A stretch of 64,000 nucleotides of DNA from positions 100,291 to 164,290 of the forward strand of contig NZ_JADCNK010000012.1 of assembly GCF_014947265.1 (NCBI RefSeq), written 5' to 3'. Numbering within the stretch: the stretch's first letter is position 1; each line of letters opens with the position of its first letter. Below the pieces are notes generated by a model. That model made no database searches. It was not told where the DNA came from and worked only from the letters and a program-made list of their open reading frames with translations. Origin of the DNA: Pedobacter sp014947265. Its GTDB lineage: Bacteria > Bacteroidota > Bacteroidia > Sphingobacteriales > Sphingobacteriaceae. The position numbers and the translations under genes were made by a program. Shown piece by piece: positions 17,905-26,448 of the stretch.

Positions 17905-19659
17905 TTAAAACAAACCTTCAACATCCGCCGAAAGACCAAGCTCAATAAAACTCTGTGTCGACCATTTAATTTCAAGTGGAGGGCCTGCATCTTTTATCGT
18001 TTCTGTACTCACATCCTTACCGGTTCCATAATTGATCTGTGCAAAAGGATTTTTATCAATATTGAGCACTAAAAGCAACCTGCTACCTTTTTGCAGCTGC
18101 TTGCTGAATACTCTCGACCTATGAAAAGGTATAGTTTCTAATTTCCCAGACTTAAGCAAGTTCCTTTTGCTCATATCATATGAGTAACTGGCTCTTCCTA
18201 AATAATAAGAGAGCTTAAAATATTTCCCTGATGGAGTAATTTCGTACAGAATGAGTCCTACATCCATATCCTTTTTGTTGATGATGGCTTTAAGCTGCCC
18301 CTCTAGTGCGCCTGATACTGAAACGACTTGATTAAATGGCTTCGTGATAAAAAACAGTCCATTAGATCTGTCGATCTCCTTTTTGATGATCGGATCAGGA
18401 TAATAATCGTTGTAAAACTTAGTTCTATCGGCCAGATCAACCTGCTGATGCATGAAAATTTCTTTGGCTGGCTTTTGCTCCGACAGCATCATCCCGTTTT
18501 CAGCACTATCCAGATAAAAGCGGATGTGGTAATCCTCCATCTTTGCCAATGAAGAAGCATGCTTCCACTTATTTGCGCCCATTACCTCAAAATTGATCTT
18601 ATCTTTTAACAATGCAGGTTTCTTTCCGCCTTTAAGAATATAGTCGAGCCACTTGAAAGTGATTTCACGGGTATTGATTAGCGCTATTGAATCTACCTCA
18701 TAATCTCTTAGCCTGGCTACTCCACCCACCTGCGATCCAAAATGATCATAAGGACCTATAATTAAATAATGTTCAGCTGACGGACTATACTTATAATGTT
18801 CGCGGAGATATTCTAATGCAGAAACCTGTCCATCATCGTAATAACCGGTAATGCTGAGCACCGGAATATTGATGTGTTTAAAATCGCTACCATAGGGTAC
18901 CATCGACTGCCAGTAGGTATCATAATCAGGGTGGCTAAGCCATTTCTGCAACAATGGATTTGGTGTGCCGTCAACGCTATCAATCTTATTATAAGCAGCC
19001 CCGCTATTCCACCAATTAAACCTCATGTTGCGCCAGCGGACCTTGTCGTTATTTACCTCTTCATCAGTATATTTATTGTTGGTAATATAAAAGGCCCACT
19101 GGTAATTAGCGGCTAAAAAAACATTGTTTTCCATAGGCAAGCCAAGCCCTGGAATAGCCGCTACATAGGGCACAATGGTTTTTAATGCCGGATGCAGGTG
19201 TTTAGCCGCTGCCCATTGTGCAAAGCCTGAATAACTTCCACCATACATCCCCACCCTGCCATCGCTCCATGATTGTTGGATGATCCAATCAATAACTGCA
19301 TTTACATCTTTGGTTTCATGTTCGTAAGGCACCGGCATATCGGAACTGAGCCGTTTTCCTCTTGCATCTGCAACAATACCAATATAACCATGATCAGCTG
19401 CATATTTGGCTTCCATCAAACTTCTATTTGTATTGGAATAGATAAAATAAAAGAGTGCTGCTGGTAATTTCTGTCGAACACCTTTTTTCCTCACCACTAC
19501 AGCAGATAAAGTAATGCCGTATTTTGTTTTAATCATCACACTATCGTTAATGATGTAATTATTGCTATCGGGTAAGGTTAGTTTTTGTTGTGCAAAAGTT
19601 TCTATGCCCATTATGAGGCATAGCACAGCCACACCCAGTTTTACTAAGTTTATTTTCAT
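17905..19659 (-). CDS. CocE/NonD family alpha/beta hydrolase (X-Pro dipeptidyl-peptidase S15-like), exported
   Basis: A 584-residue protein from the ATG at 19659; the apparent longer start is TTG. The signal peptide is MKINLVKLGVAVLCLIMGIETFAQ, so it is exported. The catalytic triad of the S15/CocE fold is visible: Ser142 in GGSYSG, Asp274 in GYYDDG and His305 in GPYDHFG. A C-terminal jelly-roll domain (about 380-584, ending EIKWSTQSFIELGLSAD) matches the X-Pro dipeptidyl-peptidase C-terminal domain. The family hydrolyses acyl bonds in esters or X-Pro peptides. It is the third gene of an operon with a histidine kinase and LytTR regulator (17 bp gap), suggesting control by or co-regulation with that pair. 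Confidence 0.9.
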   Translation of the reverse strand: MKINLVKLGVAVLCLIMGIETFAQQKLTLPDSNNYIINDSVMIKTKYGITLSAVVVRKKGVRQKLPAALFYFIYSNTNRSLMEAKYAADHGYIGIVADARGKRLSSDMPVPYEHETKDVNAVIDWIIQQSWSDGRVGMYGGSYSGFAQWAAAKHLHPALKTIVPYVAAIPGLGLPMENNVFLAANYQWAFYITNNKYTDEEVNNDKVRWRNMRFNWWNSGAAYNKIDSVDGTPNPLLQKWLSHPDYDTYWQSMVPYGSDFKHINIPVLSITGYYDDGQVSALEYLREHYKYSPSAEHYLIIGPYDHFGSQVGGVARLRDYEVDSIALINTREITFKWLDYILKGGKKPALLKDKINFEVMGANKWKHASSLAKMEDYHIRFYLDSAENGMMLSEQKPAKEIFMHQQVDLADRTKFYNDYYPDPIIKKEIDRSNGLFFITKPFNQVVSVSGALEGQLKAIINKKDMDVGLILYEITPSGKYFKLSYYLGRASYSYDMSKRNLLKSGKLETIPFHRSRVFSKQLQKGSRLLLVLNIDKNPFAQINYGTGKDVSTETIKDAGPPLEIKWSTQSFIELGLSADVEGLF

Positions 19660-19676
19660 GATCAAAAAATTATAGT

Positions 19677-20369
19677 TTATATTTTAATGAGGCTCCTTAA
19701 TTTAACAGCCCTCCGTTCTGAGATCCTGATTAAATTTCCCATCTTAAGCTCTACAAACATCCCCTTATCATCTTTTTTTATTGAACTGATGTAGTCGAGG
19801 TTAAATAATATACTTCTGCTGGCTCTAAAAAATCTTTCACAATCGGGGTTTTCTTCGAGTTTGTTTAAGGAGGTTTTGAGCAATACCTGCTCCTTGCCGA
19901 AAAAGAGTCGCGCATAATTCTCTACCGACTCGATCAAATGCACATCTTTCCACTTTATGAGATGATGTTTGCCCCTGTCTTTTACAAAAATAGCTGTGCC
20001 ATCATCCACGCTCATCTTTTCTATGGCTTTATCAATTGCACTTTTAAAACGTTCATCACGTACAGGTTTCATCAGGTAATCCATGGCACTTACTTCAAAA
20101 GCCTGCACCGCATAACTGTCGAAAGCCGTTACAAAAATCACCTGTGGCACATGTACCAGATTTTCTAACAGATCGAAACCCGAACGACCAGGCATCTGTA
20201 TATCCAAAAAAATCAGTTCGGGTTTTAAAAGTCCGATAAGCTGTTCAGCCTCATCAGCATTAGCAGCCTCTCCCAATACAGTAATCTGAGGATAGCTTTT
20301 TAACATCCTCATCAGCTCCTGCCTTGCGCCACGTTCATCGTCGATGATTAGCGTCCTAATGTTTCTCAT
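19677..20369 (-). CDS. LytTR family response regulator
   Basis: A 230-residue cytoplasmic regulator. The receiver domain (about 5-120) has the acidic pair IIDDE, phospho-acceptor Asp56 in LIFLDIQMPG, the conserved Thr in FVTAFD and Lys in LMKPV. A LytTR DNA-binding domain fills about 125-228 (IFVKDRGKHHLIKWKDVHLIESVENYARLFF...FRASRSILFNLDYI). The start overlaps the kinase stop by 4 bp (ATGA), the standard LytS/LytTR coupling. It probably controls its own operon or an unlinked target; no binding site was identified. Confidence 0.95.
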   Translation of the reverse strand: MRNIRTLIIDDERGARQELMRMLKSYPQITVLGEAANADEAEQLIGLLKPELIFLDIQMPGRSGFDLLENLVHVPQVIFVTAFDSYAVQAFEVSAMDYLMKPVRDERFKSAIDKAIEKMSVDDGTAIFVKDRGKHHLIKWKDVHLIESVENYARLFFGKEQVLLKTSLNKLEENPDCERFFRASRSILFNLDYISSIKKDDKGMFVELKMGNLIRISERRAVKLRSLIKI

Positions 20370-21451
20370 CTGATCGGAATTTTAATTTCGGCGCAAACTT
20401 TTTGCTCCATTTCATACAGGCTGAAAGAAGCACGGTGATGATAACTGAGATCGAGTCTTTCTTTCAGGTTATGAAGTCCGATTCCTGTAGTCGTTTTATC
20501 CTGTTCCAATTTGCCCGGGTTTAAGACACAGATATTTACAAATCCATCATATTCCTTAATTATTACTTCAATCTTTCCACCATGTTTTTCTAAGGCAACT
20601 CCATGCTTTACCGCATTTTCGACCAATGTTTGAATGCACAAACGTGGCACCATCAACCCGGAAAGCGAAATATCGATATCCAAATTGTAAGTTAATCTTT
20701 TTTCCATTCTCAAAGCTTCCAGCTCCAGGTAATCTCTAACCAGGTCTACTTCTTCATTTAACCTGATGAGCATGGCACTACCCTTATATAATCCGCTGCG
20801 CAACAGTTCGCTTAACAGATCAATTGCCCTACCTGCAGCATCGGGGCGGGTGTAAACCAAAGATTTTATATTATTGAGTGCATTAAATAGAAAATGGGGG
20901 TTTAACTGAGCAGAAAGATTGTCCAACTGCGATTGTTTAAAGCTAAGCTCCAGTCTGGCATTTTCTACCGATAACCTGATTTCTCTTTTTGCATAATGGT
21001 AAAGATGGTAAGCCAAAAGCCATATGGCCATTAAGCGGATGCCAGCTACAAAAATACCAAGAGCATTTATACTAAAAAAATCGGCAAACAACTGTGCTGG
21101 ATGGCTCAGAAACAACAGCCTCACCAGGTACAATTTACCAGTGGTAACAAGCAGATAAAAAATACCCATTACCGGAATAACGATCAACATCCGCCAGATC
21201 AGTTTCTCTATTGAAAGATCCTGCCAACGGTTTTTGTTTGCAAAATTACGGTACAAATGGGTAATCAAAATGTACATCAGCACATCCGAAACAAACTGCA
21301 CAACAGCCAAATCGAATCTAAAATTACCTGCAGCAGACCAACCCTGGAATGCCCAATATAAAGCCGCCACCGACCAGCCAATTAGCTGACATTTCCAATA
21401 AAGTGATATGTAGAATTTCTTTACCAAAATTTTCTGCGCTGAACAAAACAA
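20366..21451 (-). CDS. LytS/YehU-type sensor histidine kinase
   Basis: An inner-membrane kinase of 361 residues as drawn. Four hydrophobic segments (about 22-42, 48-66, 86-106, 128-152) are followed by a coiled region, the His_kinase box QLNPHFLFNALNNIKSL (phospho-acceptor His186) and an HATPase domain (LVENAVKHG, GIGLHNLKERL). There is no ATG in the first 58 codons after the upstream stop, so translation must begin at a non-ATG codon, TTG at 21451 or TTG at 21427. It is co-translated with the LytTR regulator. Confidence 0.9.
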   Translation of the reverse strand: MFCSAQKILVKKFYISLYWKCQLIGWSVAALYWAFQGWSAAGNFRFDLAVVQFVSDVLMYILITHLYRNFANKNRWQDLSIEKLIWRMLIVIPVMGIFYLLVTTGKLYLVRLLFLSHPAQLFADFFSINALGIFVAGIRLMAIWLLAYHLYHYAKREIRLSVENARLELSFKQSQLDNLSAQLNPHFLFNALNNIKSLVYTRPDAAGRAIDLLSELLRSGLYKGSAMLIRLNEEVDLVRDYLELEALRMEKRLTYNLDIDISLSGLMVPRLCIQTLVENAVKHGVALEKHGGKIEVIIKEYDGFVNICVLNPGKLEQDKTTTGIGLHNLKERLDLSYHHRASFSLYEMEQKVCAEIKIPIR

Positions 21452-21547
21452 CGAAAACTAATTTTAAGAAAAAAGACAAAGTACAGGAGCGTAAGATTTT
21501 GGGGGATGAGTGGTTTTTAGTCAGGAGTAAAGGGATGGAATTAGTCC

Positions 21548-21626
21548 GAAGTCTATTGCATCAAAGAAACAAAAAATATCTTGGTGCGCTCTGCGTTAAT
21601 CTGTTAAATCTGCGGGAGAAACAAAA
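21548..21626 (+). repeat. Dispersed ~77 bp intergenic repeat, copy 2
   Basis: Same-strand copy of the element at 17759-17835, containing GAAGTCTATTG and CTCTGCGTTAATCTGTTAAA. It lies in the divergent gap between the kinase and the following lipoprotein. A shorter related string (CTTTGCGTCTTCCCTTTGCA, about 22391-22410) sits in the next gap. Confidence 0.6.
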
Positions 21627-21698
21627 TGATCAATCTGTTGTAGCGTCTATTGGCATCTTTACGTTTTAGCAGTGGACCTTATCTAAAATCATATCTCT

Positions 21699-22313
21699 AT
21701 GAAAAATCTACTCCTTCTATTCATCGTATTCGCATTTGTTTCTTGTAAAAAATCAGAAAGATATGGTCCGCTGAACTTAAAAAACGGACAGGAAGTTGAA
21801 TTACTGGTAAGCCATCGCTATGGTGCAGATAACGATCAGCTGTTAAAATTGCCCGGTAATGTCGATGCTGGCGCTTCGCTTTCGGGTTTTGATCAGCGGG
21901 AGCCTGGTTATACCTACCGTGTTAAAGCGAAGTTCAACCGCGATGAAGTGCCCCTCCAAGACGGGCCTGAATACTACTTTATTTTCGAAAAGATAATCAG
22001 CAAAGAGCAGTATAAAGGAAGTGAATCTTTTACCTTGCAGCTGATTACTTCTTATGTACCTGGAGGACCAGTAATAAGACTAAGCAAAACTGGAAATGAC
22101 TATTATCTGATTCCAGGTAAGTTACAGCTCACTTATGCAAACAGTACCATTCAGAATGAGCTGGAGGAAATCTGGTTGAATGCACAGGAAATCCGTACGA
22201 ACTGGCAAAATGGACAACGGCCAAAATGGAAGGCCATTAAAGCTACAGTGGTACACGATCCACAGCAATTTGGGAAAGCCTATTTGGTACAGCAGATACA
22301 ATTTACTAATTAA
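21699..22313 (+). CDS. Lipoprotein, DUF4377-like
   Basis: A 204-residue lipoprotein with signal MKNLLLLFIVFAFVSCKKSE. Residues about 65-100 (GYTYRVKAKFNRDEVPLQDGPEYYFIFEKIISKEQY) resemble the DUF4377 pattern of small Bacteroidota/Proteobacteria lipoproteins, and a related arrangement recurs near the C-terminus (KWKAIKATVVHDPQQFGKAYLVQQIQF). It contains no catalytic motif. It is a single-gene unit convergent with the retropepsin-like gene. The family call is by eye and tentative; that it is a real lipoprotein gene is well supported. Confidence 0.7.
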   Translation: MKNLLLLFIVFAFVSCKKSERYGPLNLKNGQEVELLVSHRYGADNDQLLKLPGNVDAGASLSGFDQREPGYTYRVKAKFNRDEVPLQDGPEYYFIFEKIISKEQYKGSESFTLQLITSYVPGGPVIRLSKTGNDYYLIPGKLQLTYANSTIQNELEEIWLNAQEIRTNWQNGQRPKWKAIKATVVHDPQQFGKAYLVQQIQFTN

Positions 22314-22502
22314 CGGAGGCCTGAGGCAAAATGAATGATGTAAGATGGACGTAAAGCCGATACTATACGCTAGCCAGGCAACTCTGCGTGCTTTGCGTCT
22401 TCCCTTTGCACTCTTTGCGGTAAAAAATAGATGATGGAAGTAAAAGCCCCTGTTTAAAGATCTCTCCATTTCATTGCACTTCAGTCGGGATGCCGGCCTA
22501 TA

Positions 22503-23657
22503 TTAGATCTTTTGGTCTGCATAGGCGACATCATAAAGATGATTTGGCTTTAAATAGATCACATTATTTTGAAAATCAAAAACCGTATTAAATCTTTTCA
22601 GAATATCGGTTCCAAGGTAATGAACGTTAATACCGGGCATGGGCTTATTTTGTTCCATCACTTGCGCAGGAACATTTTTAAGTTCAAAGTTACCAATCTT
22701 CAAACTTTGCAGCTTTACTGTGGTTACCGGCACTTCGTTACCTCTTGTTCCGTGCATCATCACCTTTTTGATCACTTCCATCTTTTCGGTTGGAAACTTC
22801 ATTTCCCGCAGCAAATCGTTATCGAGCATAGCCGTACGCTGGTAACCCAAATCGAATAAAAACAGGGTTTTATTTTTGGTTCCGCTTTGCGAAATTTCAC
22901 TTTCGATAAATGGTTTATTTTTGATATAGGTGATCTTAAAACGGGTATATTGTTTATCCTGTAAAATCTCCTTTGGCATGGTAGAATGCACCATCATTTT
23001 GTTCTGATCGTAATCCAGTGCCACAATCATGCCATCGAATATATCCCATCCCAGCAGTCCGTCGGTTTCGTTGCCTGCCAATTCTATGTCATAAATCTTG
23101 CTTTTGTAGGTATGGTTTCCAATTTTTATACCGTATTCTGCGTCGTAAAGTTTGAGTTTCGATTTCACCTTTTTCGCCAGTGCAGCATTGGTAAGGTCTA
23201 TGTCATTTGCACCTGAATCAAAATTCAACAACAGCGAGTCAGTGCCATTTAAAACGACCGGCAAAAAATTGGTATTGAATTTATTAACGAAAAAAGGTAT
23301 TGAGTCGTGAATTTCGGACAATACTTTACTTAAGTTTTTTAGCGCAGGAGCAGTAATCTGAGTAAGGCACGAATCTTTGCCGTTTAACAAAACAATAAAC
23401 TCCTTTTTCTGCCCCGGGCTGATGCTAAAAACGATTGAATCAATATCAGTTTTGAATTTTACGCGTTCAGATTTTGTGAACTTACCGGTTATAAAAACAT
23501 CCGGTTTTATTTTGGGATTGATATACCAGTTCGATACTGCGTTCTCCTGTTCATAAATTTTTGCCTGGCCAGCACTTGCCTTTACAACTGGCAATTTCTT
23601 TTGAGCGAAAGTATAAAAGGGCAATAAGGCGGTTAAAATGAGTAATATTTGTTTCAT
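22503..23657 (-). CDS. Exported retropepsin-like aspartyl protease family protein
   Basis: A 384-residue protein with signal peptide MKQILLILTALLPFYTFAQ. The two lobes of a clan AA aspartic protease are recognisable. Lobe one has LLLNFDSGANDIDL (Asp147-Ser-Gly) with a downstream DGLLGWDIF. Lobe two has LFLFDLGYQRTAML (Asp269-Leu-Gly) with YLGTDILKRFNTVFDFQNNVIYL. The first DSG is a tolerated variant of DTG. The DLG in the second lobe is degenerate, so activity of that half is doubtful. It is probably periplasmic or outer-membrane associated. It stands alone and is convergent with the lipoprotein gene at 21699. Confidence 0.82.
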   Translation of the reverse strand: MKQILLILTALLPFYTFAQKKLPVVKASAGQAKIYEQENAVSNWYINPKIKPDVFITGKFTKSERVKFKTDIDSIVFSISPGQKKEFIVLLNGKDSCLTQITAPALKNLSKVLSEIHDSIPFFVNKFNTNFLPVVLNGTDSLLLNFDSGANDIDLTNAALAKKVKSKLKLYDAEYGIKIGNHTYKSKIYDIELAGNETDGLLGWDIFDGMIVALDYDQNKMMVHSTMPKEILQDKQYTRFKITYIKNKPFIESEISQSGTKNKTLFLFDLGYQRTAMLDNDLLREMKFPTEKMEVIKKVMMHGTRGNEVPVTTVKLQSLKIGNFELKNVPAQVMEQNKPMPGINVHYLGTDILKRFNTVFDFQNNVIYLKPNHLYDVAYADQKI

Positions 23658-23912
23658 GAGCGGGTAATAGATAAAGGTTTAAGTTTTGCAAGAGATGATA
23701 TTGATGGTTACTACCAAAAACTAAAGATAAAAGAATTAAAAATGGTTCTAAGCCACTATAGATTTATTTTTTTTGTGCTTTCTCTTCCATAATCTTTCTC
23801 TAATTGGCAAGCCATCAATAAGTCGCGTTTTACCCCCTAACTTGTCGTTTTTGCACATTAATACCTATGTAGCTTTAATATACCTTTGAATATACTAAAT
23901 CATAAAAACCAT

Positions 23913-24326
23913 ATGGCAACTCAAATTTTCGTAAACCTCGCTGTTAACGATCTTAACAAATCGGTGGAATTTTTCACCAAACTCGGATATACTTTTAATC
24001 CCAAATTTACCGATGAGAAAGCAACCTGCATGATCATTAGCGATACCATTTATATCATGCTGCTGACCAGAACATTTTTCCAAACGTTTACCGAAAAAGA
24101 AATTATAGATGCACACAAAACAATAGAAACTTCCATTGCCATATCGGCCGAGAGTAAAGATGCGGTTAACGAAATGGTAGATAAAGCGGTAGCAGCTGGC
24201 GCGACGATACCTAATCCGGCTACCGATTATGGTTTTATGTATCAGCATAGTTTTGATGATCTTGATGGTCATCATTGGGAATATGTATGGATGGACCCGA
24301 ATGGCATGCCTGAACAGCAGGGGTAA
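23913..24326 (+). CDS. VOC (glyoxalase/bleomycin-resistance fold) family protein
   Basis: A 137-residue cytoplasmic protein from the ATG at 23913 (MATQIFVNLAVNDLNKSVEFFTKLGYTFNPKF). The paired beta-alpha-beta-beta-beta modules are visible, with the second ending in DLDGHHWEYVWMDPNGMP. Metal-ligand positions are partly conserved (His and Glu in GHHWEYVWMD). Members of this PhnB/YaeR-like subgroup often lack an assigned substrate. A terminator follows at 24347-24381, so this is a single-gene unit. Confidence 0.92.
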   Translation: MATQIFVNLAVNDLNKSVEFFTKLGYTFNPKFTDEKATCMIISDTIYIMLLTRTFFQTFTEKEIIDAHKTIETSIAISAESKDAVNEMVDKAVAAGATIPNPATDYGFMYQHSFDDLDGHHWEYVWMDPNGMPEQQG

Positions 24327-24346
24327 TTTAGATATGACTTTAAGTA

Positions 24347-24381
24347 AAGCAAGCATGGTAAAATCCTTTGCTTGCTTTTTT
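24347..24381 (+). terminator. Rho-independent terminator after the VOC gene
   Basis: AAGCAAGC and GCTTGCTT form a stem around a 15-nt loop, followed immediately by a T-run, 20 bp after the stop codon. Confidence 0.75.
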
Positions 24382-24444
24382 AGTTTGGAACGGGCAGATA
24401 AAAGCCAACCAAGGTCAAACCATTGGTTTGTTAAGTCAATGTTA

Positions 24445-24475
24445 TTGTGTTTAAGTTACTTTTTTGTTACCTTCG
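24445..24475 (+). promoter_or_regulatory. Possible promoter of the first ECF/FecR/SusCD operon
   Basis: TTG at 24445-24447 is followed after 20 bp by TACCTTCG at 24468-24475, one base off the TAnnTTTG consensus. It ends 23 bp before the sigma gene start. The motif is seen; its use is inferred. Confidence 0.35.
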
Positions 24476-24498
24476 ATTTCAACTAACTTCTGATTTTC

Positions 24499-25092
24499 TT
24501 GAGAAAAATAGCCATCACCGATGAAAAGGAACTGCTGCGAAAGTTGCGGGATGGGGACGAATCTGCATTTAAAGAAATATATAAATGTTATGCGAAGCGC
24601 CTGGTTTCAAAATTGATTCAGATTTTAAAATCTGAAGAAATAGCCAAAGATATTCTCCAGGACATCTTCATGAAGATCTGGGAAATTCGTAAAACAATAG
24701 ATCCAGAACTTAGTTTTAGCGCTTTGCTGTATAAAATGGCAGCAAATCTTTCAAAAAATACTTTCCGAAGAAATATTTATGACCAGCTTATGCGGAGCGA
24801 AATCGATCCGGATGTAGGTTATAATCCTATGGACGATGCAGACGATGCATCGCAAACTAAAGCATTGCTGAACATGGCTTTGAGTAAACTGACAGAGCGA
24901 CAGCGCAAGGTTTATGTCATGCATAAGTTAGAAGGACGGAGTTATCAGGAAATTAGTGATGAGTTAAAGATCAGCGCGTCTGCGATCAACCATCATATTC
25001 AGGAGTCTAATAAAAGGTTGAGACTGGTGCTAAGATCTAAACATCTTGAACTTTTATTATGCTTACTTCCAATTTTTTTGAAAAATAATTGA
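24499..25092 (+). CDS. ECF RNA polymerase sigma-70 factor
   Basis: A 197-residue sigma factor. The start is TTG at 24499 (MRKIAITDEKELLRKLRDGDESAFKEIYKCY); no ATG is available before region 2, and this start gives the usual family N-terminus. Region 2 (about 35-65, AKDILQDIFMKIWEIR) and region 4 (about 128-172, LSKLTERQRKVYVMHKLEGRSYQEISDELKISASAINHHI) are intact. It is paired with the FecR anti-sigma gene 68 bp downstream and an STN-type SusC, the standard trans-envelope switch in which substrate binding at the outer membrane releases the sigma factor. Confidence 0.94.
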   Translation: MRKIAITDEKELLRKLRDGDESAFKEIYKCYAKRLVSKLIQILKSEEIAKDILQDIFMKIWEIRKTIDPELSFSALLYKMAANLSKNTFRRNIYDQLMRSEIDPDVGYNPMDDADDASQTKALLNMALSKLTERQRKVYVMHKLEGRSYQEISDELKISASAINHHIQESNKRLRLVLRSKHLELLLCLLPIFLKNN

Positions 25093-25160
25093 TCTAGGGG
25101 TGCTATTTTTTATTTTTTGTGTGTATTCATTATATACCCGTGGATAAAACAACCTATTAG

Positions 25161-26315
25161 ATGAACAAAGAGATTAATGTTGAACTTTTATTTGAAAAAT
25201 ATACAAATAATTCCATCGATGATGAGGAGTTGTTTCAATTACACTCATTTTTTCAGACTGGGAATAATGAGGAGCAATTAAATACATTACTTCAAGCTTA
25301 TTTTGCATCTGAAGTTACTTCAGATATACCTGAAGAAAAATCTGCTGAAGTAGCAGATTTGGCCTGGATTGAAATTCAACAAAACATAGGCCTGAGGAAA
25401 CCCACATTGATGGGCAGAATTTCCTGGATCACTAAAGTGGCGGCAGCAGTTCTGATTTTTCTATCCTTATCTGTATATTTTATTTTAAAAAATGATTCGG
25501 CTGGTAAACTGGCGTCAAAGGATTACATCACTGATATACAACCCGGAACCAACCGTGCATCTTTAATTTCATCAAAAGGTACCGTATATCAGTTGAACGG
25601 CGAAAAACAAGAGATTATTACCGAAAATGGAATTGTCCACTATAAAGATGGAACACTGGTTGAAAATGAAGAGTCAGATCAAAATCTTACCTTAACTACC
25701 CCAAAAGGGGGACAGTATTGTGTCACATTAAGCGATGGTACCAAAGTATGGCTAAATGCAGCCTCATCCTTGTCTTATCCGGCAACTTTTTCGGGTAAAG
25801 AAAGAAGGGTAGAACTTCTTGGTGAAGCTTATTTTGAAGTACATCATAATGCCAGCCAGCCATTTATTGTGAGCACCAGGGGACAGCAGATAAGGGTTTT
25901 GGGAACCAGTTTTAACGTTAACGCTTATAATGATGACAATAAAACGGTTACCACTTTGGTCAATGGTCGTGTACAACTTAGCAGAGATGGTAATGATGAG
26001 GCACCGCAACTGCATCCCGGAGAACAATCTGTACTTGCGGGCGCTGGTTTCGAAATCGCAGAAGTTGACGCAAGTTTATTTATTGCCTGGAAAGACGGTC
26101 AGTTCCGTTTTAAAGCAACCCCATTAACCGAAGTTATGCGGCAGGTTGAACGTTGGTATAACCTGGATATTGATTACACCGGGATACCTACTGATATACA
26201 GATTCATGCATCAATCAGCAGGGATAAAAAATTATCTACAGTATTACACGCACTCGAAAAAATAACGGATTTAAAATTTGAGATCAAAGGAAGGAGTGTA
26301 AAGCTTATGCGCTAG
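25161..26315 (+). CDS. FecR family anti-sigma factor with DUF4974 domain
   Basis: A 384-residue inner-membrane protein. It has a cytoplasmic N-terminal sigma-binding region (1-86), one membrane segment (about 88-109, SWITKVAAAVLIFLSLSVYFILK), a periplasmic FecR domain (about 170-285, TPKGGQYCVTLSDGTKVWLNAASSLSYPATF...GEAYFEVHH...VLGTSFNVNAY) and a C-terminal DUF4974/STN-like domain (about 315-384, FRFKATPLTEVMRQVERWYNLDIDY). It would hold the upstream sigma factor and receive the signal from the STN domain of the SusC encoded next. Confidence 0.95.
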   Translation: MNKEINVELLFEKYTNNSIDDEELFQLHSFFQTGNNEEQLNTLLQAYFASEVTSDIPEEKSAEVADLAWIEIQQNIGLRKPTLMGRISWITKVAAAVLIFLSLSVYFILKNDSAGKLASKDYITDIQPGTNRASLISSKGTVYQLNGEKQEIITENGIVHYKDGTLVENEESDQNLTLTTPKGGQYCVTLSDGTKVWLNAASSLSYPATFSGKERRVELLGEAYFEVHHNASQPFIVSTRGQQIRVLGTSFNVNAYNDDNKTVTTLVNGRVQLSRDGNDEAPQLHPGEQSVLAGAGFEIAEVDASLFIAWKDGQFRFKATPLTEVMRQVERWYNLDIDYTGIPTDIQIHASISRDKKLSTVLHALEKITDLKFEIKGRSVKLMR

Positions 26316-26350
26316 AATTTACCATGTAATTTTCGGCATCTGTTAAAAAG

Positions 26351-26376
26351 GCTGACGGTGTGGGCACACCATCAGC
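26351..26376 (+). other. Stem-loop in the leader between fecR-type and susC-type genes
   Basis: GCTGACGGTG at the left pairs with CACACCATCAGC at the right, giving a hairpin with one internal mismatch about 75 bp before the SusC start. No T-run follows, so it is not a simple terminator; it may stabilise or modulate the SusC message. A similar hairpin sits at the same place in the other ECF operon. Confidence 0.5.
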
Positions 26377-26448
26377 TGTGATAGATAGATCCGATTCAGA
26401 GAAATAATCAACAAACCATTCAAACAAACTAACTAACCTTACAAAAAT

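Noticed and set aside
22122..22469. Minus-strand 115-codon ORF overlapping the small lipoprotein gene
   Set aside because: It runs through repeat DNA and antisense to a well-supported lipoprotein gene.
23850..23888. TTTG...TACCTTTG promoter candidate before the VOC gene
   Set aside because: The -7-like element is good, but the only TTTG is 27 bp upstream, outside the usual 19-23 bp spacing.
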